Shown: piece after piece, positions 15,493 to 23,932 of the stretch | Numbering within the stretch: position 1 is the first letter of the stretch | How the letters are laid out: every line of letters starts with the position of its first letter | Origin: Thermodesulfovibrio aggregans | GTDB taxonomy: Bacteria > Nitrospirota > Thermodesulfovibrionia > Thermodesulfovibrionales > Thermodesulfovibrionaceae | Direction of reading: 5' to 3' | DNA: 64,000 bases | Assembly: GCF_001514535.1 (NCBI RefSeq) | Contig: NZ_BCNO01000001.1 | Span: 662,039 to 726,038, forward strand | The notes under the pieces: generated by a model | Seen by the model: only the letters and a program-made list of their open reading frames with translations | Databases searched by the model: none | What the model was told of the DNA's origin: nothing | Made by a program: the position numbers and the translations under genes

Positions 15493-18400
15493 TTAGAAAC
15501 TATACCTCAAAATCGCCTTTCCAGTGTAAGAGCTGTAGTCGGAGTTAAAGTCTGCCGAACCAGAGACCTCAAAATTCCATCTCTTATTGTAAATGTAATT
15601 CAACCCCACATTCACTCCATAGGTAGTATCACCAATGCTTCTCTTGACCTTGGTTGTAGTATCAGCCACAGTCACTAAGGCCTCAACATCGTTGTCAGAT
15701 ATAGCCTGCTCAACCTTTGCCCCAAGGTAGTATCTTACAAGGCCCGTTCCTGCTTCTGTCTCACCTACCACACTCAAAAGCCCCTTAACCTTCCACACAT
15801 CTAAATCATCCGCGTTGAGCTTTCTGCTGAGGGAAGGATTGTCAGGGACCTTTGTCCAGAAACTATCCGTTTTGTGATAACTATAGCTCAATCCAATCTG
15901 AGGCACAAGCTTTACCTTTTGACCAAAAACATATCCTCCCATAGCCTCAACTCTGTATCCGTTAGAGTCGAAAGAAGCTGTTTCTTTCAAATCATAATTA
16001 AGACCAGTCTTTCCGCTGTAGTCATTGTTTGCCTTGTAGGCAAGGCCTGATAACCTGAAGATATAGGGTTTTGGATTGTAGATAAAGTTAAATCCTCCAA
16101 ACCAGTTGTCCTGATCAAGGTTATCTGCCACTCTAACAGTGTAGTTAAGATCATTCTTAAGGTAGCCACCAAAGACCTCAAGTCCTGCCCCCTGAGTGAG
16201 CTTTAAACCAAGCCCCATGGCAAGCCCGTAGGAGTTGCCTTTGAATCCAAGGTCTTTGGCCTCAATTCTTGTATAAAGAGGCATGAGCCAGAAAATTCCC
16301 TTCTGCCCAGCCATTGAGCCTCCAAGGCTTGCATAGCCAGCATCACTAAAGGCGCTTGAAGCAAGCATAACCGGTCTTTCTCCCTTAACAAAGAAGTTAA
16401 AAAAAGGTGATGCATCCATAAGCATAGCACCAACAACAGAGGTTGTGCCAATATCATTAGCTACCACTGAACCTACAATCGGTGCTAAATCTTGCTGAGG
16501 TGTAGCCTGATAGGTAAAGATTACAGCAGAATCTGCACCCAGGGAAGTGGCATTATACCAGTTGACCAGTATAGATGGATTGGAATAGCCCCTCTCAAGG
16601 CCTCCCCATTGCCCGGTCACATTTCCACTTTCCTCTTTTTGAATTAAATAATAAGGAACATTAAGTTTGAGATTTCTACTATCCATTCTTGCAATAAGTG
16701 TAGCATTATTGAGATCCAGAGTAGAATTACTCCCAACATAGATTGGTCTTGTATCAGGATTAACACCAGGTGCACCAAAGGTGATGGCAAATTTATCACT
16801 TAAAGTAACCTGAGATGAGTTAGTAATGTAAAGGGTTCTCAAATTAGAACCTGCCACATTGCTTTCAACCCAGGTATTGCCATAGTTAGAGATAGTAGCA
16901 TTGGAATTTTCAATCCAGAAGACAGCTGCATTGACATTGGTCGTATCTGCATTGGAAGGCAGATTAAGAACAACCTTCATGGTTCCATTATTGACTATAT
17001 TTGCATTGGAACTATCAGAAATTTTAAGGACAGCTGCATTAATAGTTGCGCTCTGATAATTGCTATTTACATTAACCTCTATATGACCTGTGTTATTAAA
17101 GTTACCTATACTGTATGCATACACTCCATATGCCTCTGCATTCCCACCTCTTGCATTGACTGTTATATCCCCGCTATTCGTAAAATTACCTATATTATTC
17201 CATGCCCACACTCCATACGCATAGGCCTCCCCATCTGTTGCATTGGCTGTAACGGTGATTGACCCACCCTCGGTGTTAACAAAACTATCATTTATACTGC
17301 CGGCACTCACTCCATATGCCTCTGCATTCCCACCTGTTGTATTTGCTGATGCCGTAATATTTCCGCTATTCCTAAAATTACCTATACCATTTTCCACAAA
17401 CACTCCATCTACATAGGCATTACCACTTGTTGCATTACCGCTTACTTCTATCTTACCTGTATTAACAAACTCTTCTATTGAACCACCATATACAAAAACC
17501 CCTGCCACTCCTGGATAATCTTCATTGAAATTATACACATACTGACCTGTTGCACTGACTGTTATATCCCCGCTATTCGTAAAATTACCTATATTATCCC
17601 ATGTCTCAACTCCATAGGCACTTGCCCAACTATTAGAAATAGCCCTTACCGATATGGTACCACCCGATTCATTACTAAAACTAGTTATGCCACTTTCCAC
17701 AAACACTCCATCTACATAGGCATCACCACTTGTTGCATTACCGCTTACTTCTATCTTACCTGTATTAACAAACTCTTCTATTGAATCACCATGTACAAAA
17801 ACCCCTGCCACTCCTGGATAATAATAATAATAATCATACTCATCATATAAATAATTACCCACGGCTGATACTTTAATAGTCCCGTTATTCGTAAAATTAC
17901 CTATACTGCTTGCATACACTCCATAGGCATAGGCATCTCCATCTGCTGCATCAGCTGTAACGGTGATTGACCCACTCTCGTTGTTAACAAAACTTTCATC
18001 TATACTGTATGCATACACTCCATAGGCCTCTGCATATCCACCTGTTGCTGTTACAGTTATATTGCCGCTATTCTCAAAATTACCTACTTGATTTTCTGCA
18101 TACACTCCATAGGCATAGGCATAGGCCTCCCCATCTGTTGCAGTTGCTATTGATTCTGCTTTTATATTGCCGCTATTCTCAAAATTATCTACTTGATTTT
18201 CTGCATACACTCCATAGGCATAGGCATCTCCATCTGCTGCATCAGCTGTAACGGTGATTGACCCACCCTCGTTGTTAACAAAACTTTCATCTATACTGTA
18301 TGCATACACTCCATAGGCCTCTGCATATCCACCTGTCGCTGTTACACTTATATCCCCGCCTGATGTAATTGTTAAATTATTAAGAGGTCTCGCCATCTGA

Positions 18401-18741
18401 TAATCTTCTACATTAAAATAAATTCCGTAAGCCCTACCATCTTCACTCGTATTGTTAAACGTTGCATTAAGGGAAGCACCAATGGTAAGTGACTCAAAAG
18501 GAGTAGGCGGAGTATCTGTATCCTTGTCTACATAAATTCCTGCAACTGTATATGTGTCACTATTAATGGACAAGTCAGATGAAAGCGTATATGTAGTTTC
18601 ATCAGAATCTAAATATACACCAACCTCCCAAGTTTCACTGTCGGGACCTGTTATTCGCTCGGATGCCTCTGAATTCATCGCAAAACCTAAAAAAATAAGA
18701 AAACTTAACACAAGGAACAAAAATGGACTTTTTAGTCTCAT
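15493..18741 (-). CDS. Autotransporter (type Va) with repetitive passenger domain
   Basis: 1082 residues. The signal peptide is about 1-26 (SPFLFLVLSFLIFLGFAMN). The passenger, about 27-750, is built of imperfect repeats such as AYGVYAYSI and GNFTNSGDITV, predicted to form a beta-helix. The C-terminal beta-barrel is about 800-1082 and ends in the outer-membrane signature ILRYSF. Near-identical DNA blocks about 290-310 bp apart occur within the passenger (for example 17385-17490 with 17695-17800, and about 18000-18050 with 18290-18340). The Shine-Dalgarno AAGGAGG precedes the ATG. Likely a surface adhesin or similar; the passenger function cannot be deduced. Probably in one transcription unit with the two secreted proteins upstream. 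Confidence 0.88.
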   Translation of the reverse strand: MRLKSPFLFLVLSFLIFLGFAMNSEASERITGPDSETWEVGVYLDSDETTYTLSSDLSINSDTYTVAGIYVDKDTDTPPTPFESLTIGASLNATFNNTSEDGRAYGIYFNVEDYQMARPLNNLTITSGGDISVTATGGYAEAYGVYAYSIDESFVNNEGGSITVTADAADGDAYAYGVYAENQVDNFENSGNIKAESIATATDGEAYAYAYGVYAENQVGNFENSGNITVTATGGYAEAYGVYAYSIDESFVNNESGSITVTADAADGDAYAYGVYASSIGNFTNNGTIKVSAVGNYLYDEYDYYYYYPGVAGVFVHGDSIEEFVNTGKIEVSGNATSGDAYVDGVFVESGITSFSNESGGTISVRAISNSWASAYGVETWDNIGNFTNSGDITVSATGQYVYNFNEDYPGVAGVFVYGGSIEEFVNTGKIEVSGNATSGNAYVDGVFVENGIGNFRNSGNITASANTTGGNAEAYGVSAGSINDSFVNTEGGSITVTANATDGEAYAYGVWAWNNIGNFTNSGDITVNARGGNAEAYGVYAYSIGNFNNTGHIEVNVNSNYQSATINAAVLKISDSSNANIVNNGTMKVVLNLPSNADTTNVNAAVFWIENSNATISNYGNTWVESNVAGSNLRTLYITNSSQVTLSDKFAITFGAPGVNPDTRPIYVGSNSTLDLNNATLIARMDSRNLKLNVPYYLIQKEESGNVTGQWGGLERGYSNPSILVNWYNATSLGADSAVIFTYQATPQQDLAPIVGSVVANDIGTTSVVGAMLMDASPFFNFFVKGERPVMLASSAFSDAGYASLGGSMAGQKGIFWLMPLYTRIEAKDLGFKGNSYGLAMGLGLKLTQGAGLEVFGGYLKNDLNYTVRVADNLDQDNWFGGFNFIYNPKPYIFRLSGLAYKANNDYSGKTGLNYDLKETASFDSNGYRVEAMGGYVFGQKVKLVPQIGLSYSYHKTDSFWTKVPDNPSLSRKLNADDLDVWKVKGLLSVVGETEAGTGLVRYYLGAKVEQAISDNDVEALVTVADTTTKVKRSIGDTTYGVNVGLNYIYNKRWNFEVSGSADFNSDYSSYTGKAILRYSF

Positions 18742-18785
18742 ACTTGCCTCCTTACCTCTATTTAACTCTCTTTTATTTTCCTTTT

Positions 18786-19313
18786 TTATGGCTTTTCTCC
18801 TTTCCTTATTTTTCTCAACTTTTCTCTCTGCTCAGCATTTAATACCCTGTCTATCTCACGCCCCGCCTTTATTTCCTCTATCACCACTTCTGCCCTTGAC
18901 TGAAAAAGCTCTTTGACTTTCTTTTCTATTTCCTTTATCTCTCCGTTTTCCTCAAGCGATTTTCTTATCTCTCCATCAAGCAACCTCATCTTCTCAGATA
19001 TCTCCCGCTCCCTCTTCTGAAATCCCTCAATAATCTTCTTAATTCTCTCCTCCTGATCTCGGGTTAACTTGAGCTCCTCCTTGAAATCAAGAACAGTCTT
19101 CCTCTGAACTTGTGGCTGAACCTGAGGCTGAGCATGAGGCTGAACTTGGGGATTTGCCTCTTTCTTTGGCTGGGATTCTCCATAAACCACAGAAATACTA
19201 AAAATATAACAGACAATGGAAAAAAGGAGAATTGTAAAAACCTTTGCAGAGTATTTCAATATAATACGCCTACGGTTTTTATTCTTGTACCGCACTAACA
19301 ATAACCCATGCAC
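18786..19313 (-). CDS. Periplasmic Spy/CpxP-like (LTxxQ-type) protein
   Basis: Up to 175 residues. A membrane/signal segment (VFTILLFSIVCYIFSISVVY) is followed by a Pro/Gln-rich linker (repeats of QPQVQ) and a helical domain of about 100 residues with LTRDQEERIKKII and LNAEQREKLRKI, the paired LTxxQ-type motifs of Spy/CpxP/CnrR proteins. These act as periplasmic chaperones or metal sensors. The first ATG at 19313 overlaps the upstream gene by 35 bases; a TTG near 19260 (KYSAKVFT) would give a more normal signal peptide. It lies between the CVNH-like gene and the autotransporter on the same strand, perhaps assisting export of the latter (inference). Confidence 0.7.
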   Translation of the reverse strand: MHGLLLVRYKNKNRRRIILKYSAKVFTILLFSIVCYIFSISVVYGESQPKKEANPQVQPHAQPQVQPQVQRKTVLDFKEELKLTRDQEERIKKIIEGFQKREREISEKMRLLDGEIRKSLEENGEIKEIEKKVKELFQSRAEVVIEEIKAGREIDRVLNAEQREKLRKIRKGEKP

Positions 19314-19713
19314 GGTTACTTAACTTTCTAAACTTTGCGTCTTTACAGTAACAACTTAAAGTCGTTCCGGTCATTTTACAGCAAAAACATGTGGCTGTAT
19401 ATGAACTGACAGGAAGGTTGATCCCTGTACAATCAAGTGAACCATCACAGTTTGAAATATCGCCTTTATTGTCTACACATTGCTTTGCATTATTCACGTA
19501 AGTATACTTCCAAGATCCGTCTATTTTTTGGCAGTATGCACTGGTTATTCTGTCATCGCTTGCATTGTATTGGATTTTTTTACATGTTTTTTTATAACTT
19601 CCTGGTGGGGAAACATCAGCTGCAACTTCATAGACTAAAAAAAACATAAACACAATAGAGAAAAGACAAAACAATTGAGCAAATCTTTTAATTCTACTTT
19701 CCACTTTTTTCAT
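19279..19713 (-). CDS. Secreted protein with CVNH-like (cyanovirin-N type) domain
   Basis: 144 residues. An N-terminal signal peptide (about 1-31, LFCLFSIVFMFFLVYEVA) leads into PPGSYKKTCKKIQYN ... ITSAYCQKIDGSWKYT ... CDGSLDC. The spacing of the Cys residues and the C...dGSW...DGsLxC pattern resemble the CVNH lectin fold, a mannose-binding domain. The C-terminal part has a Cys cluster (CFCCKMTG) and repeats the pattern. The Shine-Dalgarno AGGAGG is 7 bases before the ATG. A carbohydrate-binding secreted protein is plausible; the domain call is by eye. Confidence 0.55.
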   Translation of the reverse strand: MKKVESRIKRFAQLFCLFSIVFMFFLVYEVAADVSPPGSYKKTCKKIQYNASDDRITSAYCQKIDGSWKYTYVNNAKQCVDNKGDISNCDGSLDCTGINLPVSSYTATCFCCKMTGTTLSCYCKDAKFRKLSNRAWVIVSAVQE

Positions 19714-19764
19714 AAGACACCTCCTAATTTTTTGCTTGAGAATATCATTTTTTTTTCAATTGTC

Positions 19765-19935
19765 AACCCTCCGCTCTGCCTTTCATAATCCAATAACCAA
19801 GTATATGTCTATATCCCAATGAATCAAATCCTGCTGCTACATAAATAGTTATCTTAACCATTTTGCCTTCATCTCTTACCTCGGTGTGATAGCATCAATG
19901 AATACAGTAAACTCTGTGCAAGAGGTCTTGTTTTG
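19765..19935 (-). pseudogene. IS256-family transposase, central remnant
   Basis: The minus-strand frame reads VRDEGKMVKITIYVAAGFDS then LGYRHILGYWI, the block after the first catalytic Asp of IS256 transposases; a FIDAIT-like segment lies just upstream in a shifted frame. The 14150-14520 piece on the same strand is the C-terminal half, so the two may come from one element separated by the autotransporter segment. Confidence 0.6.
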
Positions 19936-19956
19936 AAGTATTCAAGTTTCTCTGCT

Positions 19957-20014
19957 GAAAATTCTCATTGAAAATTGACCCACCCTTCTATTAAAATAAC
20001 CCCTAAAACAGTGG
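19957..20014. mobile_element. Solo IS21-family end
   Basis: GAAAATTCTCATTGAAAATT then GACCCACCCTTCTATTAAAA and CCCCTAAAACAGTGG, matching the istA-side end at 57885-57962 but with one subterminal repeat deleted. No transposase follows. Confidence 0.65.
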
Positions 20015-20068
20015 TGAAAACTTGAGATAATCTTATATTGTAGTGTATTGTAATAAAGGAGGTGAAAC

Positions 20069-20287
20069 ATAAGGTCCGTTATTTCAGTTAGTTTATCTAA
20101 GGAGATTTTAAAGGGACTCAATGAATTTGCAAAAAAGACAGGAAGGAATAAGAGTGATATTGTTAAAGAATCTTTAAGTCTTTTTCTGTGGGAAATGAAA
20201 CTCAGAGATCTCCAAAAGAGGATGGGTTCAAAGGCAAAAAAACTTGGTATTGTTACAGAAGAAGATGTCTTTAAGAAAATATCGTGA
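20069..20287 (+). CDS. Ribbon-helix-helix (CopG-type) antitoxin with apparent AUA start
   Basis: 72 codons: RSVISVSLSKEILKGLNEFA then KKTGRNKSDIVKESLSLFL, a classical RHH DNA-binding domain with a C-terminal toxin-binding tail. A perfect AAGGAGGTG lies upstream, but the codon at the expected start is ATA (20069) and the preceding in-frame codon is TGA. Either ATA is used or an ATG has mutated. The stop overlaps the GTG of the PIN-domain remnant (20284), the usual antitoxin-toxin coupling. Confidence 0.6.
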   Translation: MRSVISVSLSKEILKGLNEFAKKTGRNKSDIVKESLSLFLWEMKLRDLQKRMGSKAKKLGIVTEEDVFKKIS

Positions 20288-20594
20288 GAGTTGTTTTTGA
20301 TACAAATGTTTATATAGCAGCACTCGTTACAGAAGGTCTATGTTCAAGGATTCTCAGGAGGGCGAGGTAAATTCATCAACAGATATAATCAATGAAGCAG
20401 TTACTGACGTAATTCAAGACAGTCTAACTATTTCAGGAATCTGTAAGGATAAAGATGATGACAATATAATTGCCTGTGCAGTGGCAAGCAATGCTGATTA
20501 TATAGTGACAGGTGATACTGAATTGCTTTCTGTTAAAAAATACAAAAGAATCAGAATTTTATCTCCGAGGGATTTTGAATTGTTATTTGATTGA
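20284..20594 (+). pseudogene. PIN-domain toxin (COG1569-like) with internal deletion
   Basis: The first frame reads RVVFDTNVYIAALVTEG (first acidic residue of the PIN nuclease) and stops near 20370. A second frame ends with CKDKDDDNIIACAVASNADY then IVTGDTELL ... ILSPRDFELLF, the C-terminal acidic cluster. Roughly 40 central residues are missing and the frame changes, so the ribonuclease is inactive. Paired with the CopG-type gene just upstream. Confidence 0.65.
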
Positions 20595-20692
20595 ATATGA
20601 GCATGCATATACTTAAAGTTTATTAGTCAAGATTTACTCTGACTTTTCGTTTGTTTATGCCAGTATCTCATGATCATAACCAATCACCTGAG

Positions 20693-20766
20693 TTTATCAA
20701 TTAAATTTTATAACTCATTGAAAATATTGGATTTTATTTTTGAAAATATAAATTTTTTGTACAACA
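20693..20766 (+). repeat. 74-bp dispersed repeat, copy 1
   Basis: Matches 60453-60526 with few differences, including an identical run of about 37 bases. The second copy is outside the island, next to a transposase-like fragment, so this may be an IS terminus. A further short IS21-end-like piece (GGTCAATTTTCATGAAAAT) is at 20801. Confidence 0.55.
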
Positions 20767-20895
20767 GAAATAGGGTGAGTTAATTTTCGCGATAAAACCA
20801 GGGTCAATTTTCATGAAAATTTATAACAATCATAAGGATTTATCCAAGAGAGGAATTTACATTGATTTTTTTATTCTATTTTTTTAACTTTATAT

Positions 20896-21114
20896 ATGAA
20901 ACTTACCATAGTTATAGAGAAAGACTCTTCAGGATATTTTGCTTACTGTCCTGAACTTGAAGGGTGCATAAGTCAAGGTGATACTCTCGAAGAAGCAATT
21001 GCAAACATCAAAGAAGCGGTGGAACTTTATCTTGAGACGTTAACTTCTGAAGAATTTGAAGAAATTAAAAGAAAAAAGGTGTTTACTTCAACCATAGAGG
21101 TTCAGGTTGCCTGA
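20896..21114 (+). CDS. hicB: HicB-like protein (orphan)
   Basis: 72 residues: KLTIVIEKDSSGYFAYCPEL then EGCISQGDTLEEAIANIKEA, the HicB-like pseudo-RNase H fold. HicB normally neutralises the HicA RNA-binding toxin. No hicA is present on either side (the next gene starts at 21190 and is unrelated), and there is no C-terminal DNA-binding domain. It is therefore an orphan of the short HicB type. The ribosome site is weak. Confidence 0.8.
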   Translation: MKLTIVIEKDSSGYFAYCPELEGCISQGDTLEEAIANIKEAVELYLETLTSEEFEEIKRKKVFTSTIEVQVA

Positions 21115-21189
21115 ACAACCAAAAGTAAAGTCTCTTTGATAAATGTAAGACTTATTGATAATATTTAGTAAAACAGTTTATATTAAGAT

Positions 21190-22233
21190 ATGCTTTTCAG
21201 TATAGAAATCATTGAAGAATTAGAGAAACTTGAACCTGCCCTTAGGTCAAGTCTTATTAAGATACTTAAGAGTCTGGATAAGACGATCGGGGAGATGGTA
21301 AAAAAAGAGGATTTTTTGGCCCTGAAGGCTGAAATAAGGGAACTGGCAATAATAGTTAAAGAGCTAGCTGAGGCACAGAAAAAGACTGAACAGACAGTTG
21401 CAGAGCTAGCTGAGGCACAGAAAAAGACTGAACAAACAGTTGCAGAGCTAGCCGAGGCACAGAAGAAATCTGAAGAAAGACTTACAAGACTTGAACAAAC
21501 AGTTGCAGAGCTAATTGAGGCACATAATAAATCTGAAGAGAGACTTACAAGACTTGAGCAGACAGTTGCAGAGCTAATTGAGGCACATAATAAATCTGAA
21601 GAGAGACTTACAAGACTTGAACAAACAGTTGCAGAGCTAATTGAGGCACAGAAGAAGACTGAACAGAGATTGAATGAGCTAGCCGAAGCACAGAAGAAAT
21701 TTGAAGAGAGACTCACAAGACTTGAAAAGACTGTTGCTGAACTTGCAGAAGCCCAGAAACGAACAGAAGAAGAAATAAGGAAGCTTGCTTCAGAGCATAG
21801 AGAAACAAGGAAAATGCTTGGAAACCTTGCAGACACAGTAGGCTATGGTCTTGAAGATAAGATAATTCCACTGATGAAGAAGTTTGCGGAGGATGAATAC
21901 GGAATAAAGGTAAAGAACTTTGGTAGAAAAAACATAGTATATCCTGATGGAAAATTTGATGAACTTAACATCTATGTTGAAGGTAAGAGAGATGGGAAGA
22001 CAGTATATCTCATAGGAGAATGCAAGGCTCATTTAGGTAAAAGAGATATAGAAAAATTCAGTCGTATTATTGAAAGGGTAAGACAATATCTAAGAGGTGA
22101 AGTGCAAGGATTTGTGGTGAGTTACACAATACAACCTGATGTGGAGGAGTATTTAAAGAAGTTTTATCCAGAGATAAAGTTTTATTACAGCTACTACTTT
22201 GACCTGAAATATAGGTATGGAGAGACGATTTAG
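21190..22233 (+). CDS. Coiled-coil protein with C-terminal PD-(D/E)XK nuclease-like domain (DUF3782-type)
   Basis: 347 residues. The helical N terminus is followed by a long heptad-rich coiled coil (about 55-210) of repeated TVAELIEAHNKSEERLTRLE units. The C-terminal domain (about 225-347) has KFDELNIYVEG and YLIGECKAHLG, which fit the D...(D/E)xK pattern of the PD-(D/E)XK nuclease fold. Two exact-length 63-bp DNA repeats lie at 21499-21561 and 21562-21624, so the coiled-coil length can change by recombination. Such proteins are common in thermophiles and cyanobacteria; their function is not established. The start has little Shine-Dalgarno. Confidence 0.72.
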   Translation: MLFSIEIIEELEKLEPALRSSLIKILKSLDKTIGEMVKKEDFLALKAEIRELAIIVKELAEAQKKTEQTVAELAEAQKKTEQTVAELAEAQKKSEERLTRLEQTVAELIEAHNKSEERLTRLEQTVAELIEAHNKSEERLTRLEQTVAELIEAQKKTEQRLNELAEAQKKFEERLTRLEKTVAELAEAQKRTEEEIRKLASEHRETRKMLGNLADTVGYGLEDKIIPLMKKFAEDEYGIKVKNFGRKNIVYPDGKFDELNIYVEGKRDGKTVYLIGECKAHLGKRDIEKFSRIIERVRQYLRGEVQGFVVSYTIQPDVEEYLKKFYPEIKFYYSYYFDLKYRYGETI

Positions 22234-22599
22234 AGCACAGGAAGCCCTGTTTTACGAATTTCTTATCTAATTCGGCGAGTATTGGTGATAGCTAAAGCTC
22301 ATATTTTCGTGAAATTGATGATGGTTTCATTGCAAAGATTACCCATCTAATCATTGCCAGATTTACTACAATCTGTTAATTGTGTTGAGTAACGAATTTG
22401 TTCATTACAATAAGCGTCCGATTTGGTCCTTGCAGGGAGTATCTATTTTGTAAATATAAGAAGCATCCAATCAGGTCAATGCGAGGAGCGTGAGCGACGA
22501 AGAAATTTTGATTTTTTCTAATTTTTCTTCTGTAAAAAAATGTATTTCTCTTTTTTAAAGAATTTTTATTGATCAGATTTAGCATCAATCCTTTCTGGG
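22234..22599. other. Intergenic region with a REP-like palindrome
   Basis: 22480-22511 holds AATGCGAGGAGCGTGAGCGA followed by CGAAGAAAT. This resembles the CATTGCGAGGAGCG...CGACGAAGCAAT dispersed palindrome seen twice at 54850-54930. No gene is evident. Confidence 0.55.
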
Positions 22600-22995
22600 T
22601 TATCTTTTTTGATTATTCAATTCTTCTGATGAATCTTTTTTGTTTTCTATATTTTCTATAACATTTTTTTCAACATCTGGTTGACTTTCTTTCTTTTTGC
22701 ATGTGCATCCACTCTTGATCAGTCTTTCAATAGATATTCCCTCTGGAGTGAAATTATAATCTCTGGATAAAATTTTTAAAGGTATAATTAAAATGCTTAA
22801 CGCATCAAGGAATGTTTCAACAGCACTTCTTGAGGATGGACACACGCATTTATAATCATCTGTTTCATATAAACTTGGAGAGTTCTGCTGACTTTCCTGT
22901 TCACATCCCCCCGCTATACAAGCAGGATCCATAGCAAAAGTAGTTGTTGTTAAATAAACAACGACAAGAATTGGAATTAATAGTTTCATTAACAT
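22600..22995 (-). CDS. Small secreted or periplasmic Cys-containing protein, unknown
   Basis: 131 residues with an N-terminal signal peptide (MKLLIPILVVVYLTTTTFA) and seven cysteines in the mature part (CIAGGC, CVCPSS, GCTCKKK). A hydrophobic patch (ALSILIIPLKIL) is followed by a charged, Asn/Lys/Glu-rich tail. No family recognised. GGAGGAGG precedes the ATG by 7 bases. It is followed on the same strand by no further gene, and upstream lies the recombinase, so it is probably element cargo. The paired cysteines suggest disulfide stabilisation. Confidence 0.65.
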   Translation of the reverse strand: MLMKLLIPILVVVYLTTTTFAMDPACIAGGCEQESQQNSPSLYETDDYKCVCPSSRSAVETFLDALSILIIPLKILSRDYNFTPEGISIERLIKSGCTCKKKESQPDVEKNVIENIENKKDSSEELNNQKR

Positions 22996-23020
22996 AAAAA
23001 AACCTCCTCCACTTCACTGT

Positions 23021-23641
23021 TTAAATTAACCCTTTTGTCTTTAATATTTCTTGAATTTCAATATTACTGTATCTGAGATACATTGCAGTAGTATTTAGTG
23101 ATGCATGCCCAAGCAGTTGTTGAACTGCGGTTACAGGAATTCCTGCACGGAGAAGTTCTATTGCACGGGTGTGTCTTAAAACATGTGGATGGGAAATATT
23201 TTCTGGGATGTTAGCTTTTTTACAAATTTCTCTGAAGACAACAAAAAAATTGTTTCTTTTGACTTTAAAAACCTTACCTTCCAGTATGGGGTAAAGCTTT
23301 GTAAATCTCAGATACTCAGAAATAACTCTGTCGGGAACAGGAACAATTCTGTATTGATTCTTTTTTCTGGCACTTCTTTTAAGAGTGATGAGTCTAACTG
23401 TAGATGCTCTGAAATCTATATCTCTTGTTTCATCTATATTCAGAACTTCAGAAATTCTTGCCCCTGTATAACGAAGCAAAAGAAAAATCAGCCAGTATCT
23501 ACCCCTTAAAACACTTCGTTTTTCATCAAACCATTTCTGAAACTCAAAGGTGAGCCTGTTAAGTTCATCTTCTGTAAGATGATAAATTTCTTCCTGTACA
23601 GGAACAGAATTGATAAAGTTTCCTTTTTTGGGTACAAGCAT
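23021..23641 (-). CDS. Small tyrosine recombinase (XerC/FimB-like)
   Basis: 206 residues, mostly catalytic domain. Arg I is in YTGARISEVL, HVLRHTRA is the HxxR box, LLGHASL follows and the Tyr nucleophile is in AMYLRYS. There is only a short N-terminal part, so the arm-binding and most of the core-binding domain is lacking, as in FimB/FimE-type invertases and some plasmid resolvases. Immediately upstream lie a GTTATAGATAA motif (near 23652), a 15-bp-arm palindrome (23722-23755) and the 39-bp repeat 23742-23780. These are obvious candidates for its target. It probably mobilises or resolves the 13.4-23.8 kb segment (inference). Confidence 0.85.
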   Translation of the reverse strand: MLVPKKGNFINSVPVQEEIYHLTEDELNRLTFEFQKWFDEKRSVLRGRYWLIFLLLRYTGARISEVLNIDETRDIDFRASTVRLITLKRSARKKNQYRIVPVPDRVISEYLRFTKLYPILEGKVFKVKRNNFFVVFREICKKANIPENISHPHVLRHTRAIELLRAGIPVTAVQQLLGHASLNTTAMYLRYSNIEIQEILKTKGLI

Positions 23642-23721
23642 AACATTATGCTAAAGGAAATGTTATAGATAAGTCAACAAAAAATAAAAAATCAAGGGAT
23701 AAAATGATATAAAACAGATGC

Positions 23722-23755
23722 TATCTATAACAAAATAGAAATTTTGTTATAGATA
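23722..23755. repeat. Perfect palindrome beside the small recombinase gene
   Basis: 15-bp arms (TATCTATAACAAAAT and ATTTTGTTATAGATA) separated by AGAA. Its right arm forms the first part of the 39-bp direct repeat. Similar in size to paired recombinase-binding half-sites. Confidence 0.8.
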
Positions 23756-23780
23756 ATGACTGTTTGAAAAAACCTGTAAT
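23742..23780 (+). repeat. 39-bp direct repeat, right copy (candidate nested attR)
   Basis: Identical to 13435-13473. It lies about 100 bases upstream of the recombinase start and marks the right edge of the putative nested 10.3-kb element. Confidence 0.75.
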
Positions 23781-23932
23781 AGTGTTAAGAAATCAAGGGG
23801 TTTTTATATGTTAAAAAAATCGCCTTTCATCCCCGCCCTTACTGACGGGGTCTCCCCGATGGTGAAGATGAATTTGTTTCATTTGAAACTATTAATATCT
23901 CTACTATTCCTGCAATAGCAAATACTGCTTTA

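Noticed and set aside
18009..18251. Repetitive His/Leu-rich plus-strand frame
   Set aside because: Antisense of the autotransporter repeats.
21183..21836. 217-codon Ser/Ala/Cys-rich minus-strand frame
   Set aside because: Antisense of the coiled-coil repeats; the plus-strand protein has clear domains.
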